Assembly (NCBI GenBank): GCA_035415725.1
Contig: DAOOGN010000107.1
Span: 1-11,817 of the forward strand
DNA length: 11,817 bases
Source: DSWT01 sp035415725
GTDB lineage: Bacteria > Chloroflexota > Anaerolineae > B4-G1 > SLSP01
Reading direction: 5' to 3'
Part shown: piece after piece, positions 1 through 7,042 of the stretch
Layout: every line of letters begins with the position of its first letter
How positions within the stretch are numbered: the stretch's first letter is position 1
The notes under the pieces: model-generated
What the model saw: only the letters and a program-made list of their open reading frames with translations
Told to the model about the DNA's origin: nothing
Database searches by the model: none
Made by a program: the position numbers and the translations under genes

Positions 1-4
1 CGCC

Positions 5-48
5 GGTACGACTTTATGAGACTTGTTAAGGTACGACTTTACGAGATT
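5..48. repeat. 19-bp direct repeat pair
   Basis: Two near-identical 19-bp units at 5-23 and 30-48 share GGTACGACTTTA-Y-GAGA-Y-T, differing at two positions, with a 25-bp period. They lie about 30 bp upstream of the ribosome binding site of the gene fragment at 80. The 25-bp period differs from two or three whole helical turns, so a simple tandem operator is only one option. They could equally belong to the interspersed short repeats that fill this window. No gene is visible in 1-79. Confidence 0.6.
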
Positions 49-79
49 CGACACTCTCTAATTTCTTACCGGAGGCTCG

Positions 80-232
80 ATGCGCAACCACGACCGAACT
101 GAAGAACGTGTCGCTTTTCAAGAGGCTGCGCCATACTTGCCGCAGATCGATAGCCGGGCCGACGTCGCCATCGTCTACGGCCTTGATCCGGGCTTCGAGG
201 AACGCTTCGCCCGCTGGAAAGAAGCCGGCTAC
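80..232 (+). pseudogene. 5' fragment of an unidentified gene, fused out of frame to the next gene
   Basis: An ATG at 80 is preceded by CCGGAGG (about 69-75), the best ribosome binding site at this end of the window. The first 51 codons read like an ordinary soluble protein, with segments such as EAAPYLPQIDSRADVAIVYG and a tail ending in RWKEAGY. After the TAC codon at 230-232 the frame turns into proline- and serine-rich residues that are simply the lipoprotein signal of the next gene read in the wrong frame, stopping at 331. The fragment is in frame 2 and the following lipoprotein gene is in frame 3, so they are not one protein. I infer a deletion or recombination that joined the start of one gene to the body of another. 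I do not recognise the family of the fragment with any certainty. A misassembled junction is the main alternative. Confidence 0.5.
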
Positions 233-2708
233 TTTCCCATTCCCTCCCCTCAATCCCCGTCTACTTTTACTGTTAATGCTCACCTTCATTCCGGGCTGCG
301 CCCGAAAGGAGATCACTGTGTCAACGGATAATCCGACCGCAAAAGGACGTTGGCAGGCGGCGTTGGAGCAGGCCTTGCCTGCGCCGACGCTGTCGCCGCT
401 GCGCAACGTGTCTATGATTGGCCCCTTTGAGAATCAAGACTACGTGGGATTGGAGACCGCTTACCCGCCGGAGCAGGGCATTGACCTGACGGCCTCTTAT
501 CCCGGCAAGACGGGAACGGTGTCCTGGCGGCCCGCTCCCGGTTTAAGTGGCATTCTGAAGCAGCCCATTGACTTCGGCGCGTGGACGCCGACCGAGCCGT
601 GGAGCGTGCTGTACCTGTACGCCGAGATCGAAGCGCCGGAGGCGCAACTGGCGCAACTGGTCGTTGGGTCTCAGGCGTGGGTGTACGGCTGGGTCAACGA
701 TCAGCCCGTCCTCTCGCCGACCATGCCATTTCCGGCCAACCCGCAGGACAGCCGGGCGTGGGTCGCGCTGCACCCGGGAACCAATCACCTGCTGCTCAAG
801 CTGCTCTTCGAAGGCAAGACGTGGGGCCTGGAATGGCGCATCGAGAGTTACGGTGCGCCCAAATCCGTCAGCGCGGCGCTGGATGATCTGACAGCGCGCG
901 CGCCGGATGCCGTGACCCGCCTGACCGCGCGCTTCGCCCTGGCGGAAATCTACGCCGCACAGGGGAATGTCTCCGCGACCCGCCGCGCGCTGGATGCGCT
1001 GCGCCGCGACCCACTCGCCACGCAGTGGGACGCGGCCTGGGCCGACGCCGTGGAGCAGCGCTACGCCGCGACTGGCAGTTTCCTGCCGCTGCACGATGTT
1101 TCCGTGCCGTACACGCCGGTGATGGACATCGAACCCTACGAGAACTTTTGGCCGCAATCCACGCCGCCCGCGCAGGAATTGCTGGTGGTGGACGCGAGCG
1201 CGGCGACGCCGCAGCTCGAATTTGCGTTGAGTGTTTTGCAGGGCCTCGTCAACCGGACGCAGCCGCGCCTCTACCTGCTGCACACCCGCTACGACCGGCA
1301 GGATCGCCAGTGGCTTGACGAGTTGCACTTCGAGGGTTACACCTCGCGCCAGATTGCGTTCTCAGAGGCGTGGACGACCTTCCGCAGTGAGCTTAAGGGA
1401 GTGATCCTGTATGACAGCAGCATCATGGACGAGATCGGCGCCTTCCATTCCGATCAACTGAATCAGACCAACGTGTTGTTGATGATCGGCGCGCTGGAGA
1501 ACGCCGTGCCGGTCACGCCGGAGATGAACGAAACGCTCCAACTGCCGGTCGTTTTTGATGCGCGCGGCCAGTGGGCCAACCAGTACGAAATGATGCGCTG
1601 GGCCTACGTGGAGCTTTTCCCCAGGATGAACCACCGCATCCTGGCAACCAACTATCCGGGCATTTTTCTCATCACCGATTACCTGGTGGCCTTCAAAGTC
1701 TTCACTTTTTGGTTCCCCGAGTACCGCACGCCGCCGGAGGAGAATCTGCTGCGCGGTATCCTTGCCTCGACACCGCCCAACACGCCCATCGTCGGCTGGT
1801 GGTTCGACTGGATGCCCACGCCCAAAGACTCCGAACACTTCTCCGCCGACGCGGTGATGGAAGGCCCCGGCGTGCTGTACGGCTCGTCCTTCGGCAAAGT
1901 GCTGACACCCTCCCACGAGGCGACCAACCTCTCCGTCCATTCCGGCGTCGCCGTTGGGCCGTACCGTCACAAGACGCCGGCTACGCCGGAATACGACCCC
2001 ACCAAGGTCTACTACGCCCACGTCATCTCCGATGGCGACAATCTGGGCGAGGCGTTGATGATGCGCACCCGCGACCTGCAATGGGACAAGCCGGAGCGCG
2101 GCAGTTTCCCGATGGGCTGGTCGTTTGCGCCCGCTGCGGCGAAGCTGGCCCCGCCGGTGCTGAACTACTATCTGCGCACCGCTTCCCCCAACGATTTGCT
2201 GGTCGGCGGGTTGGGCGTCGGCTACACGCATCCGACGATGTACCTGCGCGCCTATCCTGAACAGCGCGAAGCGCTCTATGCGGCTTATGCCCGCAAGACG
2301 GATGAGGCGTTGGGTTGGATCGATACGTCGTGCCTGTGGCTGATTGGAGGTCGGGATGAAGAAGAGGATCGCTACGCGCGCGGCTCCAGCGGACGTTTGC
2401 AGGGCATCTTCACCGGCTACGGTGGCCCGGTGGAGGCCGCCTGCGCGCGCCTCGCCCCGAACAACGTAGTTGCCTTCCGCCCCGCAACCCATTTCGACAC
2501 CAGCCCCGAAGAAGAACTGATCCAGCACATGGTTGACGATATCCGCACCGCCGCCGGCGACACCCGCCCGGCCTTCGTCGAGGCGTGGGTGCTCAACTGG
2601 GCGTGGCGGATGGATATGCTTCAAGAAGTCCAGCGCCGCCTTGGCCCCGACTTCGTGTGCGTCCGCCCGGACGTTATGGTAAAATTGCGGTTAGAAGCAG
2701 AGAAATGA
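108..2708 (+). CDS. GxGYxYP-family lipoprotein (putative glycoside hydrolase-like), 5' end disrupted
   Basis: The C-terminal half matches the GxGYxYP family, annotated in Pfam as a putative glycoside hydrolase. The N-terminal part of the family begins near residue 357 (ELLVVDAS, then GLVNR at 379-383). The C-terminal part has DGDN at 642-645 and the name-giving motif as GVGYTHP at 703-709, with His where the family usually has Tyr. Before this come an IGPF-type beta-sandwich region (from residue 104) and a helical, TPR-like stretch (about 265-320). A lipobox, LTFIPGC, puts the lipidated Cys at residue 64 after a run of leucines, so the mature protein should be exported and membrane-anchored. 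The start is a problem: the only in-frame candidates are GTG 108, which adds about 50 Arg-rich residues lying over the upstream gene fragment and has no clear ribosome binding site, and ATG 276, which is too close to the Cys. The native start appears lost, so expression is uncertain although the rest of the frame is intact. Activity has not been inferable from sequence; the substrate is unknown. Confidence 0.8.
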   Translation: MSLFKRLRHTCRRSIAGPTSPSSTALIRASRNASPAGKKPATFPFPPLNPRLLLLLMLTFIPGCARKEITVSTDNPTAKGRWQAALEQALPAPTLSPLRNVSMIGPFENQDYVGLETAYPPEQGIDLTASYPGKTGTVSWRPAPGLSGILKQPIDFGAWTPTEPWSVLYLYAEIEAPEAQLAQLVVGSQAWVYGWVNDQPVLSPTMPFPANPQDSRAWVALHPGTNHLLLKLLFEGKTWGLEWRIESYGAPKSVSAALDDLTARAPDAVTRLTARFALAEIYAAQGNVSATRRALDALRRDPLATQWDAAWADAVEQRYAATGSFLPLHDVSVPYTPVMDIEPYENFWPQSTPPAQELLVVDASAATPQLEFALSVLQGLVNRTQPRLYLLHTRYDRQDRQWLDELHFEGYTSRQIAFSEAWTTFRSELKGVILYDSSIMDEIGAFHSDQLNQTNVLLMIGALENAVPVTPEMNETLQLPVVFDARGQWANQYEMMRWAYVELFPRMNHRILATNYPGIFLITDYLVAFKVFTFWFPEYRTPPEENLLRGILASTPPNTPIVGWWFDWMPTPKDSEHFSADAVMEGPGVLYGSSFGKVLTPSHEATNLSVHSGVAVGPYRHKTPATPEYDPTKVYYAHVISDGDNLGEALMMRTRDLQWDKPERGSFPMGWSFAPAAAKLAPPVLNYYLRTASPNDLLVGGLGVGYTHPTMYLRAYPEQREALYAAYARKTDEALGWIDTSCLWLIGGRDEEEDRYARGSSGRLQGIFTGYGGPVEAACARLAPNNVVAFRPATHFDTSPEEELIQHMVDDIRTAAGDTRPAFVEAWVLNWAWRMDMLQEVQRRLGPDFVCVRPDVMVKLRLEAEK

Positions 2709-2804
2709 GGGGGAGAGGGGGAGACAGGGAGAGAGGGTGACAGAGTATCAACCTGGAACTTGCAACTTGCAACTTCGGACTAAGGACTAAGGACTAAGGA
2801 CTAT
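2709..2804. repeat. Spacer made of purine tract and two 7-bp tandem repeats
   Basis: The whole 96-bp spacer is low complexity. Positions 2709-2746 are a G/A-rich tract of GGGAGA-like words. Three copies of AACTTGC (last one AACTTCG) follow at 2757-2777. Four copies of GGACTAA (last one GGACTAT) follow at 2777-2804 and end directly at the start codon of the next gene. The AAGGA in the junctions of the last repeat can serve as its ribosome binding site, about 5 bases before the ATG. No promoter or terminator is evident, so the two plus-strand genes may be co-transcribed. Confidence 0.85.
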
Positions 2805-4946
2805 ATGGTGGCAATAACGTATCAACAGAGAATTGACGCTTTACGCGAGACGAAATTGGAACACAACCGGGCGAAGCTGGCCCGCGACGGGTATCACGAC
2901 GTTGACGATCACGGCAATATCTACTGGCCGGAGCCGATTCCCTTCACGCCCAAATCCAACCATCCTTCTGGCGGATGCTACGGCGCGCGCTGCATCGGCG
3001 AGAACTTCCGCGCGTGGCTGGATGTCCATCCCGTTTATATTCATCCTATGAGCGCGCTGGCGGGAGCGTGGGCGGGCTTCATCCCCGGTGTCGGCGGGTG
3101 GAAACCGGAGGATCGTCCGACGCACCTGGCACCGCTGCACGACAAGTATTACCTGTGGCACAACGGCATCGGCGCGATGAACCACCTGGGCCCGGATATG
3201 CGCATCGGCCTGGATCTGGGGTGGGGCGGCCTGCTTAAGAAGATTCGCTATTACCGGGAGTTGAACCGTCCCACCGATCCATCGTTCTACGACGCCGAGG
3301 AGAATCTGGTTCTGGGCGTGCAGGATTGGATCCGGCGGCACGTCATCCAGGCGCGAGAGATGGCGGAAGACGAAGACCGCCCCGAAATACGCGAAAACCT
3401 GCTCACGATGGCCGACATGAACGAATGGCTGGTTGAAAATCCACCGCGCACGCTGCGGGAAGCCTGCCAATTCCTCGCCTGGTTCCAGTCCATTGACCGG
3501 ATGTGGGCAGCCGGGGGCGCGCTGGGCCAACTGGATGAGTTGCTGCGCCCCTATTACGAAGCCGACCGCGCCGCCGGCATCATTGAGGATGAGGCCGTGC
3601 TGTGGTTCATCGCCAGCCTCTTCTACAACGACACGCACTACTCGCAGATCGGCGGCGAGGCTCCGGATGGGCACGACCTGACCAGCCGGATGTCCTATCT
3701 GATCCTGGAAGCCGCGCATCGCTTGAAGATTCCGTACAATCTGGCACTGCGTGTTCACGACGGGATGGACCTCCACCTTCTTCATACGGCGCTGGAATAT
3801 CATTTGGAGGACGGAACCGGCGTCAGCTTTTCGTGTTCCAAGGGACTGAACGAGGGTTACATCAAGAGCGGTGTTCCGATCCAGTTAGCTCGCATGCGCG
3901 CGAAGGTCGGCTGTAACTGGACGGCGCTGCCGGGCATCGAGTATCCGCTGCAAGACGTGACCCGCCAGAGCCTCGTGGCGCCGTTCCTGCATGCCTTCGA
4001 GGAAACCGTCGCCGACACCGGGTCCCCGCGCACGATGGAAGCGCTGTGGGAGCGCTACGTCCATCATTTGGCGATTTCTGTGGACGTGATGAAGCAGGGA
4101 TTGGACTGGCACATGGAGCATCATGCGCAGAACACCATCGAAATCGTGCTCAATCTCTTCTGCCACGGCACCATGGAGCGTGGCCTGGATGCCTCGGCGG
4201 GCGGCGTAGACATCTACCATCTCACGGTGGACGGGGTGGGGCTGGCGACCGTCGCCGACTCCTTTGCCGCGGTTGAGCAGCGTGTGGTCAACGAGAAACG
4301 CCTGACATGGGAGGGGCTTAAGCAGCACCTCGACAACGACTACGCGGGTGCGGAGTCTATCCGTCTGATGCTGAAGAACATCCCCCGCTTCGGCTCCGGC
4401 AATTCACGGGCTGACTTCTGGGCGAAGCGTATCTCGCAAACGTATGTGGCGCTTTTTGATACACCCACAGCGCGCGGCTATAAAGTGTTGCCAGGCCTGT
4501 TCTCTCATGGTGACATCGTGCGTCTGGGCAGCTACCTGCCGGCGACACCGAACGGACGTCATGCTCACGCCCCAATCTCCCATAGTTCAGAACCGGATCC
4601 CGGTTTCGCGTCGCAGGGCGGCGGTGGCCCTACGGCCAAAGCCAACGCCGTCGCTGCCGTCCAGCCGGGACGCGGTAATTCTGCTCCGCTTCAGCTCGAC
4701 ATCGATTTCAAACTGATGGAGGAACAGGGTGGGATCGACACGGTTGCCGCGATGATCATGGCGCACAATCAGCAGGGAGGGACGCTGATCAATCTCAACA
4801 TCATTTCCAAAGAGAAAATCTTGGAAGCGCATGCCGACCCGACCAAGTATCCTGACCTGGTCGTGCGCGTGACTGGTTACAGTGCGTTCTTCCACTCGCT
4901 CTCGCCGGAATACCGCCAGCAGGTGGTGGATCGCCTTTTGGCCTGA
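2805..4946 (+). CDS. Glycyl radical enzyme (pyruvate formate-lyase-like), substrate unknown
   Basis: A complete glycyl radical enzyme of 713 residues, slightly shorter than many family members. The C-terminal glycyl radical loop is RVTGYSAFF (688-696) with Gly691 as the radical site. It is preceded by the conserved ATPNGR segment (581-585 region). The expected thiyl-radical Cys is Cys370, in KVGCNWTALPG, reached after SFSCSKGLNEGYI (341-353). In true pyruvate formate-lyase two Cys are adjacent; here there is one. In the diol dehydratase, choline lyase and related group the motif is usually GCxE; here the residue two after Cys is Trp372, not Glu. It is therefore neither a plain PFL nor a typical dehydratase, and I assign no substrate. 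The family needs a radical-SAM activating enzyme and acts anaerobically in the cytoplasm; none is encoded in this window. The ATG at 2805 follows the AAGGA of a tandem repeat. A strong terminator follows the stop. Confidence 0.93.
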   Translation: MVAITYQQRIDALRETKLEHNRAKLARDGYHDVDDHGNIYWPEPIPFTPKSNHPSGGCYGARCIGENFRAWLDVHPVYIHPMSALAGAWAGFIPGVGGWKPEDRPTHLAPLHDKYYLWHNGIGAMNHLGPDMRIGLDLGWGGLLKKIRYYRELNRPTDPSFYDAEENLVLGVQDWIRRHVIQAREMAEDEDRPEIRENLLTMADMNEWLVENPPRTLREACQFLAWFQSIDRMWAAGGALGQLDELLRPYYEADRAAGIIEDEAVLWFIASLFYNDTHYSQIGGEAPDGHDLTSRMSYLILEAAHRLKIPYNLALRVHDGMDLHLLHTALEYHLEDGTGVSFSCSKGLNEGYIKSGVPIQLARMRAKVGCNWTALPGIEYPLQDVTRQSLVAPFLHAFEETVADTGSPRTMEALWERYVHHLAISVDVMKQGLDWHMEHHAQNTIEIVLNLFCHGTMERGLDASAGGVDIYHLTVDGVGLATVADSFAAVEQRVVNEKRLTWEGLKQHLDNDYAGAESIRLMLKNIPRFGSGNSRADFWAKRISQTYVALFDTPTARGYKVLPGLFSHGDIVRLGSYLPATPNGRHAHAPISHSSEPDPGFASQGGGGPTAKANAVAAVQPGRGNSAPLQLDIDFKLMEEQGGIDTVAAMIMAHNQQGGTLINLNIISKEKILEAHADPTKYPDLVVRVTGYSAFFHSLSPEYRQQVVDRLLA

Positions 4947-4954
4947 GATAAGGA

Positions 4955-5006
4955 ATCAGGGGATGCGCAGTGCCCTGCGTATCCCCTGATAGCGCTTTCC
5001 CTCTTT
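4955..5006 (+). terminator. Strong hairpin terminator between convergent genes
   Basis: Arms at 4955-4970 and 4975-4990 pair over 16 bp with a single G-U wobble around a TGCC loop, starting 8 bases after the glycyl radical enzyme stop codon. A pyrimidine-rich tail ending in CTTTT (about 4995-5006) follows, as expected of an intrinsic terminator for the plus strand. On the minus strand the hairpin is followed by TTCCTTATCTC, so it may also weakly stop transcription arriving from the opposite cluster. Confidence 0.88.
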
Positions 5007-5057
5007 TAGTTATTTCACCTGACTTCGCTTAACTATGTTATTTCCCTTCTGGGTTTT

Positions 5058-5083
5058 GAATGACGAACTGCGAATTACAAATT
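5058..5083. repeat. GAATGACGAACTGCGAATT-type interspersed repeat
   Basis: A short string of GAAT/GCGAATT words lies just past the stop codon of the minus-strand lipoprotein gene. The same vocabulary (TGACGAA, GCGAATT, GAATTG) recurs at 5763-5800, in the other order. The rest of 5007-5095 shows no gene. Confidence 0.6.
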
Positions 5084-5095
5084 CCCGCTCCCTGA

Positions 5096-5581
5096 TTACG
5101 GATTGACCTGAATCTTCTGAATCTGAAACACCCACCGGTTCGCCGGGGTCTGCGGGCAGACCAGGCGGATGGGACCCTTGTCCGGTTCAGCTTCGGTGAT
5201 CCACTTGTCGTCTTTCTTGAGGGCGATGATGGCGCCTTGCAGTTCATCGCGGGTGATATCGATGGCGTAGCCGTCGGCGGCCGTGGCGGTTATGGTGCTG
5301 TATTCGCCGACGCCCGCTTTTTTGAAAAGCTCGTCCACCGCCGGGCCGCTCCACGAAGCGACTTCGTCTTCGCCGAGCGATTTCTGCATCAACACGTCCG
5401 TCAGATCGACCTGTTCCAACTGGACGAGGGTGGCGTAATCCAGTGTCAACGGTGTGTCCACTGCCCCGCTGATCTCCAGCGTCCACTCGACTTTCGGTGC
5501 GCCGCCGCAGGCCGCCAGAGCCAACAGCAACCCCAGGCCGATCACCATCCAATACCAGTTCCGGTTTTGTTTCTTGTACAT
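5096..5581 (-). CDS. Small lipoprotein with a molybdopterin-oxidoreductase-like (sulfite oxidase fold) domain lacking the Mo ligand
   Basis: A 161-residue exported lipoprotein. I choose ATG 5581 rather than an ATG ten codons upstream because AGGAGG (5586-5591) precedes it directly. Residues 1-24 form a signal peptide with lipobox ALAAC, lipidated at Cys25. The mature part resembles the Mo-binding domain of the sulfite oxidase family: WTLEISGAVDTPLTL (33-47), WSGPAVDELFKKAGV (77-91), DGYAIDITRDEL (103-114) and GPIRLVCPQTPANRW (136-150). In active enzymes a Cys follows the strand after the second conserved block; here the equivalent region is DLTDVLMQKS (59-68) with no Cys. The protein is therefore likely a binding or structural version, not a molybdoenzyme. 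It is the last gene of the minus-strand cluster and shares this domain with three neighbours. The 150-bp gap to the gene before it may hold its own promoter, or it may be read through. Confidence 0.85.
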   Translation of the reverse strand: MYKKQNRNWYWMVIGLGLLLALAACGGAPKVEWTLEISGAVDTPLTLDYATLVQLEQVDLTDVLMQKSLGEDEVASWSGPAVDELFKKAGVGEYSTITATAADGYAIDITRDELQGAIIALKKDDKWITEAEPDKGPIRLVCPQTPANRWVFQIQKIQVNP

Positions 5582-5702
5582 ATTTCCTCCTTGATAGTGA
5601 TAGTAGTACATCGTGGTAGAAATTTCACACCCGTTAGCGATGGCACGGAGTGGATCGCCATGCTTGGAGCGGATTGCCAGGTCCGCGGTTCTGGCGCACT
5701 AT

Positions 5703-5725
5703 GCCGGGATCGGCAGATCCCTGGC
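5703..5725. other. Small hairpin in the gap before the lipoprotein gene
   Basis: Within the 150-bp gap 5582-5731, GGGATC (5706-5711) pairs with GATCCC (5716-5721) around GGCA, extended by GCC/GGC with one bulged base. No run of T follows on either strand, so it is not an obvious terminator. It could be an RNA processing or stability element between the phosphatase and lipoprotein genes. Nothing else clear is seen in this gap. Confidence 0.35.
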
Positions 5726-5731
5726 CAGCAT

Positions 5732-7042
5732 TCACTGGGAAACTCTTTGTGCCGCGTAGTAGTAATGAATTGCGGGTTGCGAATTGTGAATGACGAATGG
5801 ACTCCTTGACTCCTTGACTACCTCCCACACCGGCACCAGCATATCCCGTGGGATGAGATGGCCGTGGTTGCCCAGGCGGCCTTCTTCCTGGACGGCGTGC
5901 ATGCCGTGGTCGGCGAAGATGAGCACGAGCGTATCGGACGGCAACATAGCGAGGATTTCACCCACGGCGGCGTCCACAACCGTGATGGTTGCCCTCTCTT
6001 CGGGCGTGTTCGGGCCATAGGTGTGGCCGGCGTCGTCGATGCCGTGGAAATGTACCCACAGGATGTCGGGCATGCCGGCATCGAGCACGGCAAGGGCATT
6101 GGCAAGGACGTTGTCGTCGGTGCTGCCGTTGCCGTCACGGTCGCCGGAGAGGACGATCTCGGCGTTGCGCAGGTTGAACGCGAGGGCGTCCCCTTCCACG
6201 GCGCTGGTACGCCGCCCCGCTTGTGCCGCGACATCGAACAACGTCTCGACAGTGGTGGCGCGTGTGCCGCGGATTTCCGCTTTGTTGACGGCGGGCGGCG
6301 CGCCGGTGAGTATCACGGCTGAAGCGATAGCCGTACTCGGTGGATATTCGCTCACCCCCACCGCAGGTTCACCCAACGCCGCCAGTGTGGGAATGAGGCC
6401 GGCGTCGCGCGCTTCCGTGTAGCGCACATAGCCAAACCCATCGAGAAAGAGCAACAGGACATGACTGACCTGTGTAGTAGTGAGGACGTCGCCGGTTGCC
6501 TGGGCGGGCGCCGGCAAGCCCAGCGCCGCCGCTGCCGTCGGCGCGATGTCGACCAGGCGGGTGGTGACGGCGTCGGCCAGCGCCGACGTGCTGCCCTCTA
6601 TACGGGCGGCGTGCCATGTTTCCCCGTCGATGCTGAGCGCGCCGCTTTTTTGCCATCGGGCATTGCCGGCCACAGTAGCCCAGTCGAAGGTTTGGGTAGT
6701 TCCGTCGTTATCGGTCAACGTCAGCGTATCCATCAGACGGTAGCCATGTTGGTACAGCACCCGTTCCAGCAGCAGGCTGCTATCTTTCTCGATATCACTG
6801 TCTTCTCCCACAAACGCCTGCAAATCACGCCATGTCGCACGGCTGATGACCGTCTCTGCCCCATCCGGCCCCGCCAACGTCGTTTGCCATCCGCCGCCGC
6901 ATCCCGTCAGGAGGAAGCACCCTGTAACCACCAAGGACACAAAGGACACGAAGGGGGTTTTACTGGATGCCCTGTGTGTTCTTCGGGGTGATTTTTCTGA
7001 CTTTCTGTGCACCAGTTTCACGGTTTCAGTGTGTCTCCTCAC
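5732..7042 (-). CDS. Alkaline-phosphatase-superfamily phosphodiesterase/phosphatase lipoprotein
   Basis: A 436-residue lipoprotein of the alkaline phosphatase superfamily, closest in motif layout to nucleotide pyrophosphatase/phosphodiesterases. The metal-site motifs are all present: LFLDGFG with Asp201, the nucleophile region YPPSTA with Ser236/Thr237, DDAGHTYGP with Asp336/337 and His340, FADHGMH with Asp378 and His379, and GNHGH with His393/395. A calcium-loop-like stretch DRDGNGSTDD lies at 301-310. GTG 7042 is chosen because it overlaps the upstream stop as GTGA, the usual translational coupling. The signal peptide is odd: residues 31-39 (FVSFVSLVV) are coded by a short interspersed repeat and lead into the lipobox LLTGC (Cys48). 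Residues about 52-166 resemble the sulfite-oxidase-like domain of the neighbours. Residues after about 408 are coded by another repeat and probably replace the native end. It may release phosphate from a phosphorylated nutrient outside the cell, before uptake by the adjacent transporter. Substrate unknown. Confidence 0.88.
   Translation of the reverse strand: MRRHTETVKLVHRKSEKSPRRTHRASSKTPFVSFVSLVVTGCFLLTGCGGGWQTTLAGPDGAETVISRATWRDLQAFVGEDSDIEKDSSLLLERVLYQHGYRLMDTLTLTDNDGTTQTFDWATVAGNARWQKSGALSIDGETWHAARIEGSTSALADAVTTRLVDIAPTAAAALGLPAPAQATGDVLTTTQVSHVLLLFLDGFGYVRYTEARDAGLIPTLAALGEPAVGVSEYPPSTAIASAVILTGAPPAVNKAEIRGTRATTVETLFDVAAQAGRRTSAVEGDALAFNLRNAEIVLSGDRDGNGSTDDNVLANALAVLDAGMPDILWVHFHGIDDAGHTYGPNTPEERATITVVDAAVGEILAMLPSDTLVLIFADHGMHAVQEEGRLGNHGHLIPRDMLVPVWEVVKESRSPFVIHNSQPAIHYYYAAQRVSQ
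5763..5822. repeat. Interspersed repeat encoding the phosphatase C-terminus
   Basis: GAATTGC/GCGAATTGTGAATGACGAA words are followed by a tandem 8-bp unit GACTCCTT at 5800-5807 and 5808-5815, and GACTA. It resembles the repeat at 5058-5083. On the minus strand it is read in frame as roughly the last 27 residues of the phosphatase except the extreme end, including VVKESRSP and VIHNSQPAIHYYY. Confidence 0.7.
6926..6953. repeat. ACCACCAAGGACAC-type repeat encoding the phosphatase signal peptide core
   Basis: The sequence AACCACCAAGGACAC, then AAAGGACACGAAG, is a 9-base-periodic word (AAGGACAC) repeated twice. Similar words are familiar as intergenic repeats in several bacterial phyla. Read on the minus strand it gives FVSFVSLVV, the hydrophobic core of the phosphatase lipoprotein signal. 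Confidence 0.7.
6969..7034. repeat. Low-complexity CTGTGTG/TTTCTG repeat under the phosphatase N-terminus
   Basis: A T/G-rich stretch with CTGTGTGTTCTTCGG, TTTTTCTGACTTTCTGTG and CACGGTTTCAGTGTGTC words. It resembles the other short interspersed repeats here rather than normal coding DNA. On the minus strand it encodes the basic first 25 residues of the phosphatase. It abuts the end of the cytochrome gene. Confidence 0.5.

Noticed and set aside
1362..2624. Long minus-strand open frame of about 420 codons
   Set aside because: It lies wholly opposite the GxGYxYP gene, has no recognisable domain and an Arg/Gly/His-rich composition typical of an antisense shadow in GC-rich DNA.
2757..2804. Tandem repeats as a CRISPR remnant
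   Set aside because: Units are 7 bp and directly adjacent, with no spacers.
2841..3803. Minus-strand open frame of 320 codons opposite the glycyl radical enzyme
   Set aside because: The plus-strand product has clear family motifs through this region; the minus-strand product has none.
2805..4946. Pyruvate formate-lyase proper
   Set aside because: The adjacent pair of active-site cysteines is missing; only Cys370 is present in the expected place.
5096..5581. Active sulfite-oxidase-type molybdoenzyme
   Set aside because: No cysteine at the expected metal-ligand position, and the protein is only the small domain with a lipid anchor.
5703..5725. Intrinsic terminator between phosphatase and lipoprotein genes
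   Set aside because: The stem is short and no T-run follows on either strand.
5237..5809. Plus-strand open frame of 190 codons
   Set aside because: It crosses the minus-strand lipoprotein gene, the gap and a repeat, and resembles no protein family; the minus strand explains the region better.
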